The position numbers and the translations under genes were made by a program. Shown here piece by piece: positions 56,672 through 64,000 of a stretch of 64,000 nucleotides of DNA; the first letter of the stretch is position 1, and every line of letters starts with the position of its first letter. Origin of the DNA: Oryzobacter faecalis (GTDB lineage: Bacteria > Actinomycetota > Actinomycetes > Actinomycetales > Dermatophilaceae); NCBI RefSeq assembly GCF_046764005.1, contig NZ_JBKOFW010000003.1, positions 186,001 through 250,000 on the forward strand, in the 5' to 3' direction. The notes below the pieces were generated by a model that worked only from the letters and a program-made list of their open reading frames with translations, had not been told where the DNA came from and did no database searches.

Positions 56672-57168
56672 CAGCGCTGCCCCGCACCGGCATCGGCATC
56701 GACGTCCACGCCCTCGCGCCCGAGGGATCCGACCGCGAGCTGTGGGTCGCCGGGCTGTACTGGCCGGGCGAGCGCGGCCTCGACGGCCACTCCGACGCCG
56801 ACGTCGCCGCCCACGCCGCCTGCGACGCCCTGTTCTCCGCGGCCGGCATCGGCGACCTCGGCGCCCACTTCGGCACCGACCGGCCCGAGCTCGCCGGGGC
56901 GTCGGGGGTCACCCTCCTCGCGGAGGCGGCGCGCCTCGTGCGCGAGGCCGGCTTCGACATCGGCAACGTCGCGGTGCAGGTCGTCGGCAACGGGCCCAGG
57001 GTCGGCAGCCGCCGCGCCGAGGCCGAGGCCGCGCTGTCCGAGGCGGCCGGTGCCCCGGTGTCGGTCAGCGGGACGACCACCGACGGGCTCGGCCTCACCG
57101 GCCGCGGCGAGGGCGTGGCAGCGGTGGCCACAGCCCTCGTGATCCCTCGAGTGGCCACGACACGCTGA
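56668..57168 (+). CDS. ispF: 2-C-methyl-D-erythritol 2,4-cyclodiphosphate synthase
   Basis: A 166-aa zinc enzyme of the MEP pathway. Metal ligands are in GIGIDVHAL (Asp, His) and GLDGHSDADVAAHA (His). The C-terminal signature TTTDGLGLTGRGEGVAA is intact. It is translated together with ispD through a GTGA overlap. The last codons lie in the left arm of a long hairpin that ends the operon. Confidence 0.95.
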   Translation: MTALPRTGIGIDVHALAPEGSDRELWVAGLYWPGERGLDGHSDADVAAHAACDALFSAAGIGDLGAHFGTDRPELAGASGVTLLAEAARLVREAGFDIGNVAVQVVGNGPRVGSRRAEAEAALSEAAGAPVSVSGTTTDGLGLTGRGEGVAAVATALVIPRVATTR

Positions 57169-57206
57169 CGAAACGGCCCGGGCATCAGCGTGTCGCGACC
57201 ACTCGA
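57147..57206. terminator. Long hairpin between ispF and a convergent regulator gene
   Basis: Two 22-nt arms (57147-57168 and 57185-57206) pair at 20 of 22 positions around a 16-nt loop. The left arm begins TCGAGTGG and ends in CACGCTGA, the ispF stop. There is no U-run; a G-rich stretch follows. It probably terminates transcription from both sides. Confidence 0.65.
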
Positions 57207-57256
57207 CTGGCGACGGGCGGGGGGGCGACGGGCTCGGGGAGGAGCGGCGGCCCCGG

Positions 57257-57583
57257 TCAGCGGGTGCGGACGGCGCTCGCGCGGCGGTCGGCCGAGACGA
57301 TCCGGGCCATCCGCTGGAGCTCGGCGACGTGGCCGCACAGGGCCTCGCGGCCGGCGGCCGTGAGGACGACCGTCGTCACCTGGCGCCCGTCGCGGTTCGT
57401 GCGGTCGAGCCGGGTGTAGCCCCGCGCCGAGAGCGCCTTGAGGTGCTTGGACAGGGCCGAGTCGGACAGGCCCATCTCGTCGCGGACCGCGCCGAACTCG
57501 GTGCCGGCGCTGGGCACGAGCAGGGCGCAGATGCGCAGCCGGTGCGGCTCGTGGATCACCTCGTCGAACACGGGGTGGGGCAT
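57257..57583 (-). CDS. Winged-helix transcriptional regulator (MarR/ArsR-like)
   Basis: A 108-aa protein. EPHRLRICALLVPSAGTEFGAV opens the fold; the recognition part is MGLSDSALSKHLKALSARGY, followed by a wing with DRTNRDGRQVTTVVLTAAGREAL. It lacks metal-binding Cys, so it is not a typical ArsR; it resembles the short transcriptional regulators of the MarR-like HTH_27 group. TATGCT lies 6 nt before the ATG. Its target is unknown; cysS is the divergent neighbour. Confidence 0.85.
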   Translation of the reverse strand: MPHPVFDEVIHEPHRLRICALLVPSAGTEFGAVRDEMGLSDSALSKHLKALSARGYTRLDRTNRDGRQVTTVVLTAAGREALCGHVAELQRMARIVSADRRASAVRTR

Positions 57584-57666
57584 GGCGCGAGCATACGTCG
57601 CCGCCCACGTTCGCGCTGGAACCGCGGATGCGAGGGGGATGGCGACCGGCCGGTAGCCTTGCGCGG

Positions 57667-59106
57667 GTGACCCTCAGGCTGTTCGACTCCCTCACGCGCG
57701 AGCTGCGTGACTTCGTCCCCGTCGTGCCCGGCAAGGCGGGGATCTACATCTGTGGGCTCACGACGCAGGCGCCGCCGCACATCGGTCACGTCCGCTTCGC
57801 CGTGGCGTTCGACGTCCTGCGACGCTGGATGACGCGCGGTCACGGCCTCGAGGTCACCCTCGTGCGCAACGTCACCGACATCGACGACAAGATCCTCGCG
57901 AGGTCGGCGGCCTCCGGCGAGGAGTGGTTCGCCCTGTCCTACCGCAACGAGCTCGAGACCTCGGCCGCGCTGACGGCGCTCGGCGTCCTCCCGCCCACGT
58001 ACGAGCCGCGGGCCACGGGCCACGTCCCCGAGATGGTCACCCTCATGGAGGCGCTCGTCGACGCCGGTCACGCGTACGCCGCGGACGACGGCAGCGGCGA
58101 CGTGTACTTCGACGTCCGCAGTTGGCCCGCCTACGGCGAGCTGACCCGGCAGAAGGTCGAGGACATGGTCGACGCCGAGGACGCCGACCCGCGCGGCAAG
58201 CGCGACCCGCGCGACTTCGCCCTCTGGAAGGGGCACAAGCCCGAGGAGCCCGCGACCGCGAGCTGGCCGACCCCGTTCGGCACGGGCCGCCCGGGCTGGC
58301 ACCTCGAGTGCTCCGCGATGGCGCGCAAGTACCTCGGTGACACCTTCGACATCCACGGCGGCGGGGTCGACCTGCGCTTCCCGCACCACGAGAACGAGCA
58401 GGCGCAGTCGCGGGCCGCCGGCCTCGGCTTCGCCAACTACTGGCTCCACAACGCCTGGGTGACGATGGGCGGGGAGAAGATGAGCAAGTCGCTCGGCAAC
58501 TCGCTGCGGGTCAGCGAGGTCGTCAAGGCGCACCGGCCGCTCGCCGTGCGCTACTACCTCACGGCGGCGCACTACCGGTCGACGATCGAGTTCCACGAGG
58601 GCTCGATCGAGGAGTCCGACACCGCCGTCGAGCGGATCGAGGGCTTCCTGCGCCGCGCGCTCCCCGACGTCACCACGGCCGTCCCCACCGGCGACGAGGA
58701 GCTCCCCCCGGAGTTCGTCGAGTCGATGGATGACGACCTCGGCGTCAGCGGGGCGCTCGCCGTCGTCCACGAGGCCGTCCGCGCCGGGAACACCGCCCTG
58801 CAGGACGGCGACCGCGACGACGCCGCCGACATCGCCCGCAGCGTCATCGCGATGACCGACGTCCTCGGCGTCAACCCGCTCGACCCGGCGTGGTCGGCCG
58901 GCGACTCGAGCGCCGCCGACGCGCTCACCGCCCTCGACGCCCTCGTCCAGGAGCGGCTGAGGGCGCGCGCCCACGCGCGTGCCTCCCGCGACTACGACTC
59001 GGCCGACGCCATCCGCGACGAGCTGACAGCGGCGGGAATCGCCTTGGAGGACACCGCAGCCGGTGCCCGATGGAGCCTCGTCCGAGGCAAGGGAGAGCAG
59101 GACTGA
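57667..59106 (+). CDS. cysS: Cysteinyl-tRNA synthetase
   Basis: A 479-aa class I synthetase. The HIGH-type motif is APPHIGHVRF and the KMSKS motif GEKMSKSLGN. Zinc ligands include the Cys in YICGLTTQAPP, the Cys in WHLECSAM and the His/Glu in FPHHENE. The variant CGLTTQ in place of the common CGPTVY is in line with other actinobacterial CysRS. TAGCCT lies 7 nt before the GTG, with no ribosome site, which fixes the start against an in-frame ATG 13 codons upstream. rlmB begins on its stop (TGATG). Confidence 0.95.
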   Translation: MTLRLFDSLTRELRDFVPVVPGKAGIYICGLTTQAPPHIGHVRFAVAFDVLRRWMTRGHGLEVTLVRNVTDIDDKILARSAASGEEWFALSYRNELETSAALTALGVLPPTYEPRATGHVPEMVTLMEALVDAGHAYAADDGSGDVYFDVRSWPAYGELTRQKVEDMVDAEDADPRGKRDPRDFALWKGHKPEEPATASWPTPFGTGRPGWHLECSAMARKYLGDTFDIHGGGVDLRFPHHENEQAQSRAAGLGFANYWLHNAWVTMGGEKMSKSLGNSLRVSEVVKAHRPLAVRYYLTAAHYRSTIEFHEGSIEESDTAVERIEGFLRRALPDVTTAVPTGDEELPPEFVESMDDDLGVSGALAVVHEAVRAGNTALQDGDRDDAADIARSVIAMTDVLGVNPLDPAWSAGDSSAADALTALDALVQERLRARAHARASRDYDSADAIRDELTAAGIALEDTAAGARWSLVRGKGEQD

Positions 59107-60068
59107 TGGCCGGGAACAGCCAGCGCCGCGGCGCCGTCCGCAAGGGCAACAAGAAGGGCCCCACCGTCGGGTCCGGCGGCCAGCGCCGCCGCGGCCTCGA
59201 GGGCAAGGGCCCGACGCCCAAGGCCGCCGACCGCCCGAACCACAAGGCGCACAAGATCGCCAAGGCCGCCGAGCGCGCCACCGGCGGGGCCCGCGGACAC
59301 TCCGGGCGCACGAGCACCCGCAGGAACAAGGCGAGCAGCGAGATCGTCGCCGGCCGCAACGCCGTCGTCGAGGCCCTGCGCGCCGAGGTGCCCGTCACGA
59401 CCCTGTACGTCGCCGGGCGCATCGACAGCGACGACCGCGTGCGCGAGGCGCTCAAGACCGCCACCGAACGTGCCATCCCCGTCCTCGAGACCCCGCGCGG
59501 AGAGCTCGACCGCCTCACCGACGGGGCGGTCCACCAGGGCCTTGCCGTGCAGGTGCCCCCCTACGAGTACGCGCACCCCAACGACTTCATCGACCCCGAG
59601 GCGCCCGGCATCCCGCTCGTCGTCGCGCTCGACGGCATCACCGACCCGCGCAACCTCGGCGCCATCGTGCGGTCCGTGGCGGCGTTCGGCGGCCACGGCG
59701 TCGTCGTCCCCGCCCGCCGCTCGGTCGGGATGACGGCCTCGGCCTGGAAGACCTCCGCCGGCGCGGCCGCGCGCATCCCCGTCGCGCAGGCCACCAACCT
59801 CACCCGCGCCCTCGAGGACTACCGCAAGGCGGGCTTCTTCGTCATCGGCCTCGACATGGACGGCGACGTCGAGCTGCCCGACCTCGAGCTGGCGTCCGAG
59901 CCGCTCGTCGTCGTCGTGGGCTCCGAGGGCAAGGGCCTGTCCCGGCTCGTGCGCGAGACGTGCGACCAGATCGTGTCGGTGCCGATGAGCTCGACGGTCG
60001 AGTCGCTCAACGCCGGGATCGCCACCGGGGTCACGCTGTACGAGGTCGCCCGCCGCCGTCGGCGCTGA
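59106..60068 (+). CDS. rlmB: 23S rRNA (guanosine-2'-O-)-methyltransferase RlmB
   Basis: A 320-aa SpoU-type methyltransferase. The first 75 residues are a basic extension (RKGNKKGPTVGSGGQRRRG and TSTRRNKASSE), likely for rRNA binding. Residues 78-150 are the substrate-binding domain (VAGRNAVVEALRAEVPV). The knotted catalytic domain has LDGITDPRNLGAIVRSVAAF, VVVVGSEGKGLSRLV and VPMSSTVESLNAGIAT, the three SpoU motifs. It is coupled to cysS by a 1-bp overlap. Confidence 0.94.
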   Translation: MAGNSQRRGAVRKGNKKGPTVGSGGQRRRGLEGKGPTPKAADRPNHKAHKIAKAAERATGGARGHSGRTSTRRNKASSEIVAGRNAVVEALRAEVPVTTLYVAGRIDSDDRVREALKTATERAIPVLETPRGELDRLTDGAVHQGLAVQVPPYEYAHPNDFIDPEAPGIPLVVALDGITDPRNLGAIVRSVAAFGGHGVVVPARRSVGMTASAWKTSAGAAARIPVAQATNLTRALEDYRKAGFFVIGLDMDGDVELPDLELASEPLVVVVGSEGKGLSRLVRETCDQIVSVPMSSTVESLNAGIATGVTLYEVARRRRR

Positions 60069-60227
60069 CCTGCGGTTCCCGGCGCTGCGGGAGGTCACGG
60101 CGACGCGCTGGCCGGAACCGGGTCCCAGTGCTCGCCCAGCCCGCTCCGCTGTGGAAGGATTCGGCGCGCCGGACGCGTCCGGCCCTGGGGGACCGACGTC
60201 CCCGATGAACGTCGAGAGAGGGAACAC

Positions 60228-60590
60228 ATGTCTGACTACGGATCGACCCCGCCCCCGCCCCCGCCGCCTCCGGGGGACGGTGGCGGCTACGCCGCCTCGA
60301 CGCCGGCCGGTGGCGGCCAGATCGAGCACCCGAAGGGGATGACGGTGCTCATCCTCGGCATCCTCGGACTCGTCTGCTGCTCGCCGCTCGGCATCGTCGC
60401 CTTCGTCATGGGCAACAACGCCCTCAAGGAGATCGACGCGCAGCCGGGTCGCTACAGCAACCGCCAGATCGTCCAGATCGGCCGCATCCTCGGCATCATC
60501 GCGATCGTGCTGCTCGTGCTCACGGTCATCTGGCTCGTCTTCCTCGGTGGCCTCGCCGCCGTGTCGGGCGGTTCCGGCTCGAGCATGTGA
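60228..60590 (+). CDS. DUF4190 small membrane protein
   Basis: A 120-aa protein with a Pro/Gly-rich N-terminus (eight Pro in a row near residue 8) and two membrane helices: GMTVLILGILGLVCCSPLG and IGRILGIIAIVLLVLTVIW. The loop FVMGNNALKEIDAQPGRYSNR joins them (in part). The DUF4190 family has no known function. GAGGGAA lies before the ATG. A DUF2752 gene follows 1 bp after its stop. Confidence 0.85.
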   Translation: MSDYGSTPPPPPPPPGDGGGYAASTPAGGGQIEHPKGMTVLILGILGLVCCSPLGIVAFVMGNNALKEIDAQPGRYSNRQIVQIGRILGIIAIVLLVLTVIWLVFLGGLAAVSGGSGSSM

Positions 60591-60591
60591 C

Positions 60592-61038
60592 GTGACGCTG
60601 CTGCACCACCCCGAGGCGGCGCCGGCCGCGACCCACGGGTCGCGGTGGCGCCGCCTCGTGCGTCCGGGCCTCGTCCTGGGCGCCGTCGCCGTCGGCACGG
60701 CCTACGTCGCCACGGTCGACCCCAACGAGCCGGGCCACTACCCGGTGTGCCCGACCTACGCCCTCGCCGGCATCTACTGCCCGGGGTGCGGGATGCTCCG
60801 CGCGACGCACGACCTCGCGCACCTCGACCTCGCGGGCGCGATGGCCCGCAACCCGCTGACGCCGTTCCTCTACCTCGGCGTCGCCGTCCTCTTTGCGTTC
60901 TGGGTGCGGGCCCGCTGGCGGGGCCGCCCGCTGCGCTGGGACCCCCCGGTGTGGATGCCGTGGGTGCTCCTCGTCGCCTTCGTCGCCCTCACGGTCGCGC
61001 GCAACATCCCCGGCTGGACCTGGATCTCGCCCGCCTGA
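60592..61038 (+). CDS. DUF2752 small membrane protein
   Basis: A 148-aa protein with three predicted helices and the DUF2752 motif YCPGCGMLRATHDLAHLDLAGA (quoted in part: CPGCGMLRATHDLAHLD), a CxxC near the membrane face. The family is widespread and uncharacterised; the Cys pair could bind metal or take part in redox. It starts at a GTG just after the DUF4190 stop. An RDD gene converges. Confidence 0.85.
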   Translation: MTLLHHPEAAPAATHGSRWRRLVRPGLVLGAVAVGTAYVATVDPNEPGHYPVCPTYALAGIYCPGCGMLRATHDLAHLDLAGAMARNPLTPFLYLGVAVLFAFWVRARWRGRPLRWDPPVWMPWVLLVAFVALTVARNIPGWTWISPA

Positions 61039-61061
61039 GCGGGCGCTGGGCCGCGGCGTCC

Positions 61062-61766
61062 TCAGGGCTTGGTGACCCGGATGACCGTCGACGTCACGAC
61101 CTTGTCGGCGAGGGTCTGCCGGTTGTCGTCCCAGAGCATCCACAGGTAGGACAGGTAGACGACCTGGTTGATCAGGCCGCCGACGAGCTCGCGCACGAAG
61201 CACATCCCCGCGCCGATCGGCTGACCCGTCTGGGCGTGGATGAGCCGCAGCCCGACCGCGGACTTGCCCAGGCTCTGGCCGGTGCGGCCCATCCGGAACA
61301 CCCGGTTCCAGACGTTGACGGCGATGCCGACGAGCAGGCCGAGCCCGAGGAGCGCGAAGCCCACCGCGAGCAGGCCGGAGTCGGCCTCGCCCGTGACGGG
61401 AGAGCCGTACTCGTCGTAGCCGGACCGGCGCGGCGCGGCGGCGACGAGCACGGGGATCGCGACGAGCATCGGGAGGAACGCAACGATGCTGATGAGCGCG
61501 TCGATGACGAGCGCGCCGGCGCGGGGCCCGAAGGTCGCGACCGGGCCAAAGTGCTGCTCGACGTAGCGCAGCGACCCCGGGGCGGCCGGGCCCTGCGCCG
61601 CGTAGGCCGGCGCCGCGGCGTACCCGCCGTACGGGTTGGGCTGCTGCTGGGGTGCGCCGTATGGCTGCTGGCCGGACGCGGGCTGCGACGGCTGCTGGCC
61701 CTGCGGCGGCAGGGGCTGCGGCGGCAGGGGCTGCGGCGGCTGCGGGTCCTGCGGCTGGTCGGTCAT
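61062..61766 (-). CDS. RDD-family membrane protein
   Basis: A 234-aa protein. The N-terminal 65 residues are low-complexity Pro/Gln/Gly/Tyr. The RDD domain follows, with FGPRAGALVIDALISIVAFL, WNRVFRMGRTGQSLGKSAVGLRLI (in parts) and DNRQTLADKVVTSTVIRV. The Arg and two Asp that name the family are present (R in FGPRAG, D in VIDALI). Function is unknown; some members are proposed ion transporters. A GGGGGA ribosome site lies before the ATG. Confidence 0.87.
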   Translation of the reverse strand: MTDQPQDPQPPQPLPPQPLPPQGQQPSQPASGQQPYGAPQQQPNPYGGYAAAPAYAAQGPAAPGSLRYVEQHFGPVATFGPRAGALVIDALISIVAFLPMLVAIPVLVAAAPRRSGYDEYGSPVTGEADSGLLAVGFALLGLGLLVGIAVNVWNRVFRMGRTGQSLGKSAVGLRLIHAQTGQPIGAGMCFVRELVGGLINQVVYLSYLWMLWDDNRQTLADKVVTSTVIRVTKP

Positions 61767-61813
61767 CGGTGTCCCCCGGGGAGTCGGTCTGCGAACGGTG
61801 TCCGCCCGCGATC

Positions 61814-63067
61814 CTAGGGGCGGTCCCTGCGGTCGGCGAGGACCGGCATCTCGCGGGTGTCGACCCCGACGACCGCCTCCTCGTAGGGCTTTCCGGGCAG
61901 CACCGACGCGATGTAGTCGGTGATCGCGTCCTCGATGGGGATGTCGTGCTGCGCCCGCTCGGCCATGTACCACCGGTGCTCGAGGACCTCGTGGAAGACC
62001 TCCGCGGGCTCGAGCTTGCCGGTGAGCTCGCGGGGGACGCGGCGGGTCACCGGCTCGTAGATCCGCACGAGCCAGTCGTGGGCGACCATCTCCTCGTCCT
62101 CGCCCTGCCGCCCGGTGCCGGCCGTGTACGCGTCGAGGTCGTTGAGGAGGCGGCGCGCCTGGTTCTCGCGGACGTCGAGCCCGGTCAGCCGCAGCAGCCG
62201 GCGGGAGTGGTGGCCGGAGTCGACGACCTTGGGCTGGATGCGCAGCGTCGCCCCGTCGATGTCGGTGGTGATCTCGAGCTCGTCGACGTCGAAGCCGAGG
62301 GCGTTCAGCCGCCGGATGCGGTCCTCGACCCGCCACCGCTCGCTGTCGTCGATGAGCTCGGACCCGGTGAGCTCGTCCCACAGCTCGCGGTAGCGGGTGA
62401 CGATCCGCTCGCTGATCTCGATGGGGTCGCGGTCCTCCTGGAGCAGCTCGCCGGCCTCGAGGTCCATGAGCTCGCCGGCGATGTTGACCCGGGCGATCTC
62501 GAGGTCGTGCTCGCGCTGCCCGTTGCTGAGCCGCTCGCGCAGCTCACCGGTCTCGGCATCGACGAGGTAGGCGGCGAAGGCCCCGGCGTCCCTGCGGAAC
62601 AACGTGTTCGACAGCGACACGTCACCCCACCAGAAGCCGGCGAGGTGCAGGCGGACCAGCAGCACCGCGAGCGCGTCGATGAGCCGGGTGGCAGTGCCCT
62701 TGCGCAGCGCCTGGCTGTACAGCGCGCGGTACGGCAGGGAGAACTGCAGGTGACGGGTGATGAGGACGGCGTCGAGCGGCTCGCCGTCGGTGTCGACCCG
62801 ACCGCTGACGACACCGAACGGCTCGACGCACGGCATCCCGAGCCTGTTCAGGTTGCGGAGCATCTCGTACTCGCGCCGGGCGATGTCGGCCTTGATCTCC
62901 TTGAACGCCAGCACCCGCCCTGACAGGCGCACGAAGCGCACGACGTGGCGCGAGATGCCGCGGGGGAGGGCGGCGAGCAGCTCCTCCGGCCACTCCTCCA
63001 GCGGGACGCGCCAGGGGAGGTCGAGGAGCGCCGGGTCGGGCCGGGCGGCGGTGATCTCGAGCGCCAT
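61814..63067 (-). CDS. DUF4032 protein with kinase-like N-terminus
   Basis: A 417-aa protein of a conserved actinobacterial family. Residues 40-205 resemble a lipopolysaccharide-kinase/InaA-type kinase fold: VLAFKEIKADIARREYEML (Lys and Glu), LAGFWWGDVSLSNTLF as the catalytic loop (Asp, Asn) and AYLVDAETGEL as the metal-binding Asp. The DUF4032 domain is the C-terminal half (VFHEVLEHRWYMAERAQHDI and DAITDYIASVLPGKPYEE). Whether it phosphorylates anything is unknown. It is soluble. The gene lies upstream of the RDD gene and 123 bp from the ABC ATPase stop. Confidence 0.85.
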   Translation of the reverse strand: MALEITAARPDPALLDLPWRVPLEEWPEELLAALPRGISRHVVRFVRLSGRVLAFKEIKADIARREYEMLRNLNRLGMPCVEPFGVVSGRVDTDGEPLDAVLITRHLQFSLPYRALYSQALRKGTATRLIDALAVLLVRLHLAGFWWGDVSLSNTLFRRDAGAFAAYLVDAETGELRERLSNGQREHDLEIARVNIAGELMDLEAGELLQEDRDPIEISERIVTRYRELWDELTGSELIDDSERWRVEDRIRRLNALGFDVDELEITTDIDGATLRIQPKVVDSGHHSRRLLRLTGLDVRENQARRLLNDLDAYTAGTGRQGEDEEMVAHDWLVRIYEPVTRRVPRELTGKLEPAEVFHEVLEHRWYMAERAQHDIPIEDAITDYIASVLPGKPYEEAVVGVDTREMPVLADRRDRP

Positions 63068-63130
63068 GGGTCCACCCTCTCGCAGTCGCAGGGTTGACGG
63101 AACCGCGTCCGCAGCCGGCTCCGAACCGGC

Positions 63131-63161
63131 GACGCCCCGGACGGTGCTCGTCCGGGGCGTC
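63131..63161 (-). terminator. Hairpin terminator after the ABC ATPase gene
   Basis: A perfect 12-bp stem (GACGCCCCGGAC with its complement) and a 7-nt loop lie 30 bp downstream of the ABC ATPase stop. There is no U-run. It separates that gene from the DUF4032 gene. Confidence 0.7.
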
Positions 63162-63190
63162 GGCCGTTCGTCAGGTCGACGGGTGGAGCC

Positions 63191-64000
<810 letters not shown>

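Overview
The window is about 70 % GC, densely coded on both strands, and reads as a chromosomal segment of an actinobacterium, most likely Micrococcales (Intrasporangiaceae-like). The evidence is the mycothiol genes mshA and mshD, a GlnR-type orphan regulator, CarD, a NUDIX-histidine phosphatase fusion beside ppk, and gene orders also known from Mycobacterium (xre-hbhA; mshA-ybjN-gpm-senX3-regX3; carD-ispD-ispF-cysS-rlmB). No tRNA, rRNA, phage or insertion sequence was seen. Much of the first 17 kb is accessory; the rest is mainly conserved housekeeping.

Layout. 1-3.7 kb: the end of a subtilisin-type protease with a small coupled gene, a SARP/BTAD regulator, a SHOCT protein and a Tat-exported PhoD phosphatase. 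3.7-16.7 kb: a catabolic island. A divergent glycoside-hydrolase-like gene and a GntR/FCD regulator are followed by two operons encoding an enolase-superfamily dehydratase, an SMP-30 lactonase, a SnoaL-like protein, a sugar ABC importer (binding protein plus two permeases, no ATPase), a TauE/SafE exporter, a DHDPS-family lyase, two SDR dehydrogenases and an FAH-family hydrolase. Four copies of GCATNATGC mark the control regions, one of them inside a near-consensus promoter. A partial sugar ABC ATPase at the right edge is of the type often shared by such importers.

16.7-33 kb: a Ser/Thr kinase and a BrkB-family protein; a DUF47-pit phosphate pair; a 0.9-kb block of three kinds of tandem repeat; pstSCAB with an upstream PHO box; mutT1-like, ppk, mshD and glnR. 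33-45 kb: a DsrE/nitrobindin pair with interlocking promoters, LCP protein, Fur, YgfZ, BKACE, a second copy of the dispersed 54-bp-period repeat, xre-hbhA, asparaginase, dtd and mshA. 45-52 kb: gpm, then three tandem paralogues that look like degenerate ECF sigma factors fused through one membrane helix to an exported domain; I do not recognise this architecture as a described system. 52-64 kb: phoU, senX3-regX3 with a PHO box, carD-ispDF, cysS-rlmB, small membrane proteins, an RDD protein, a DUF4032 kinase-like protein and the ABC ATPase.

Two themes join the genes. Phosphate: phoD, DUF47-pit, pstSCAB, ppk, phoU and senX3-regX3 lie within 55 kb, and PHO-type repeats sit before pstS and before senX3. 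Transcription: about two dozen genes have a -10-like hexamer 6-8 nt before the start codon and no Shine-Dalgarno sequence, so leaderless mRNAs appear common.
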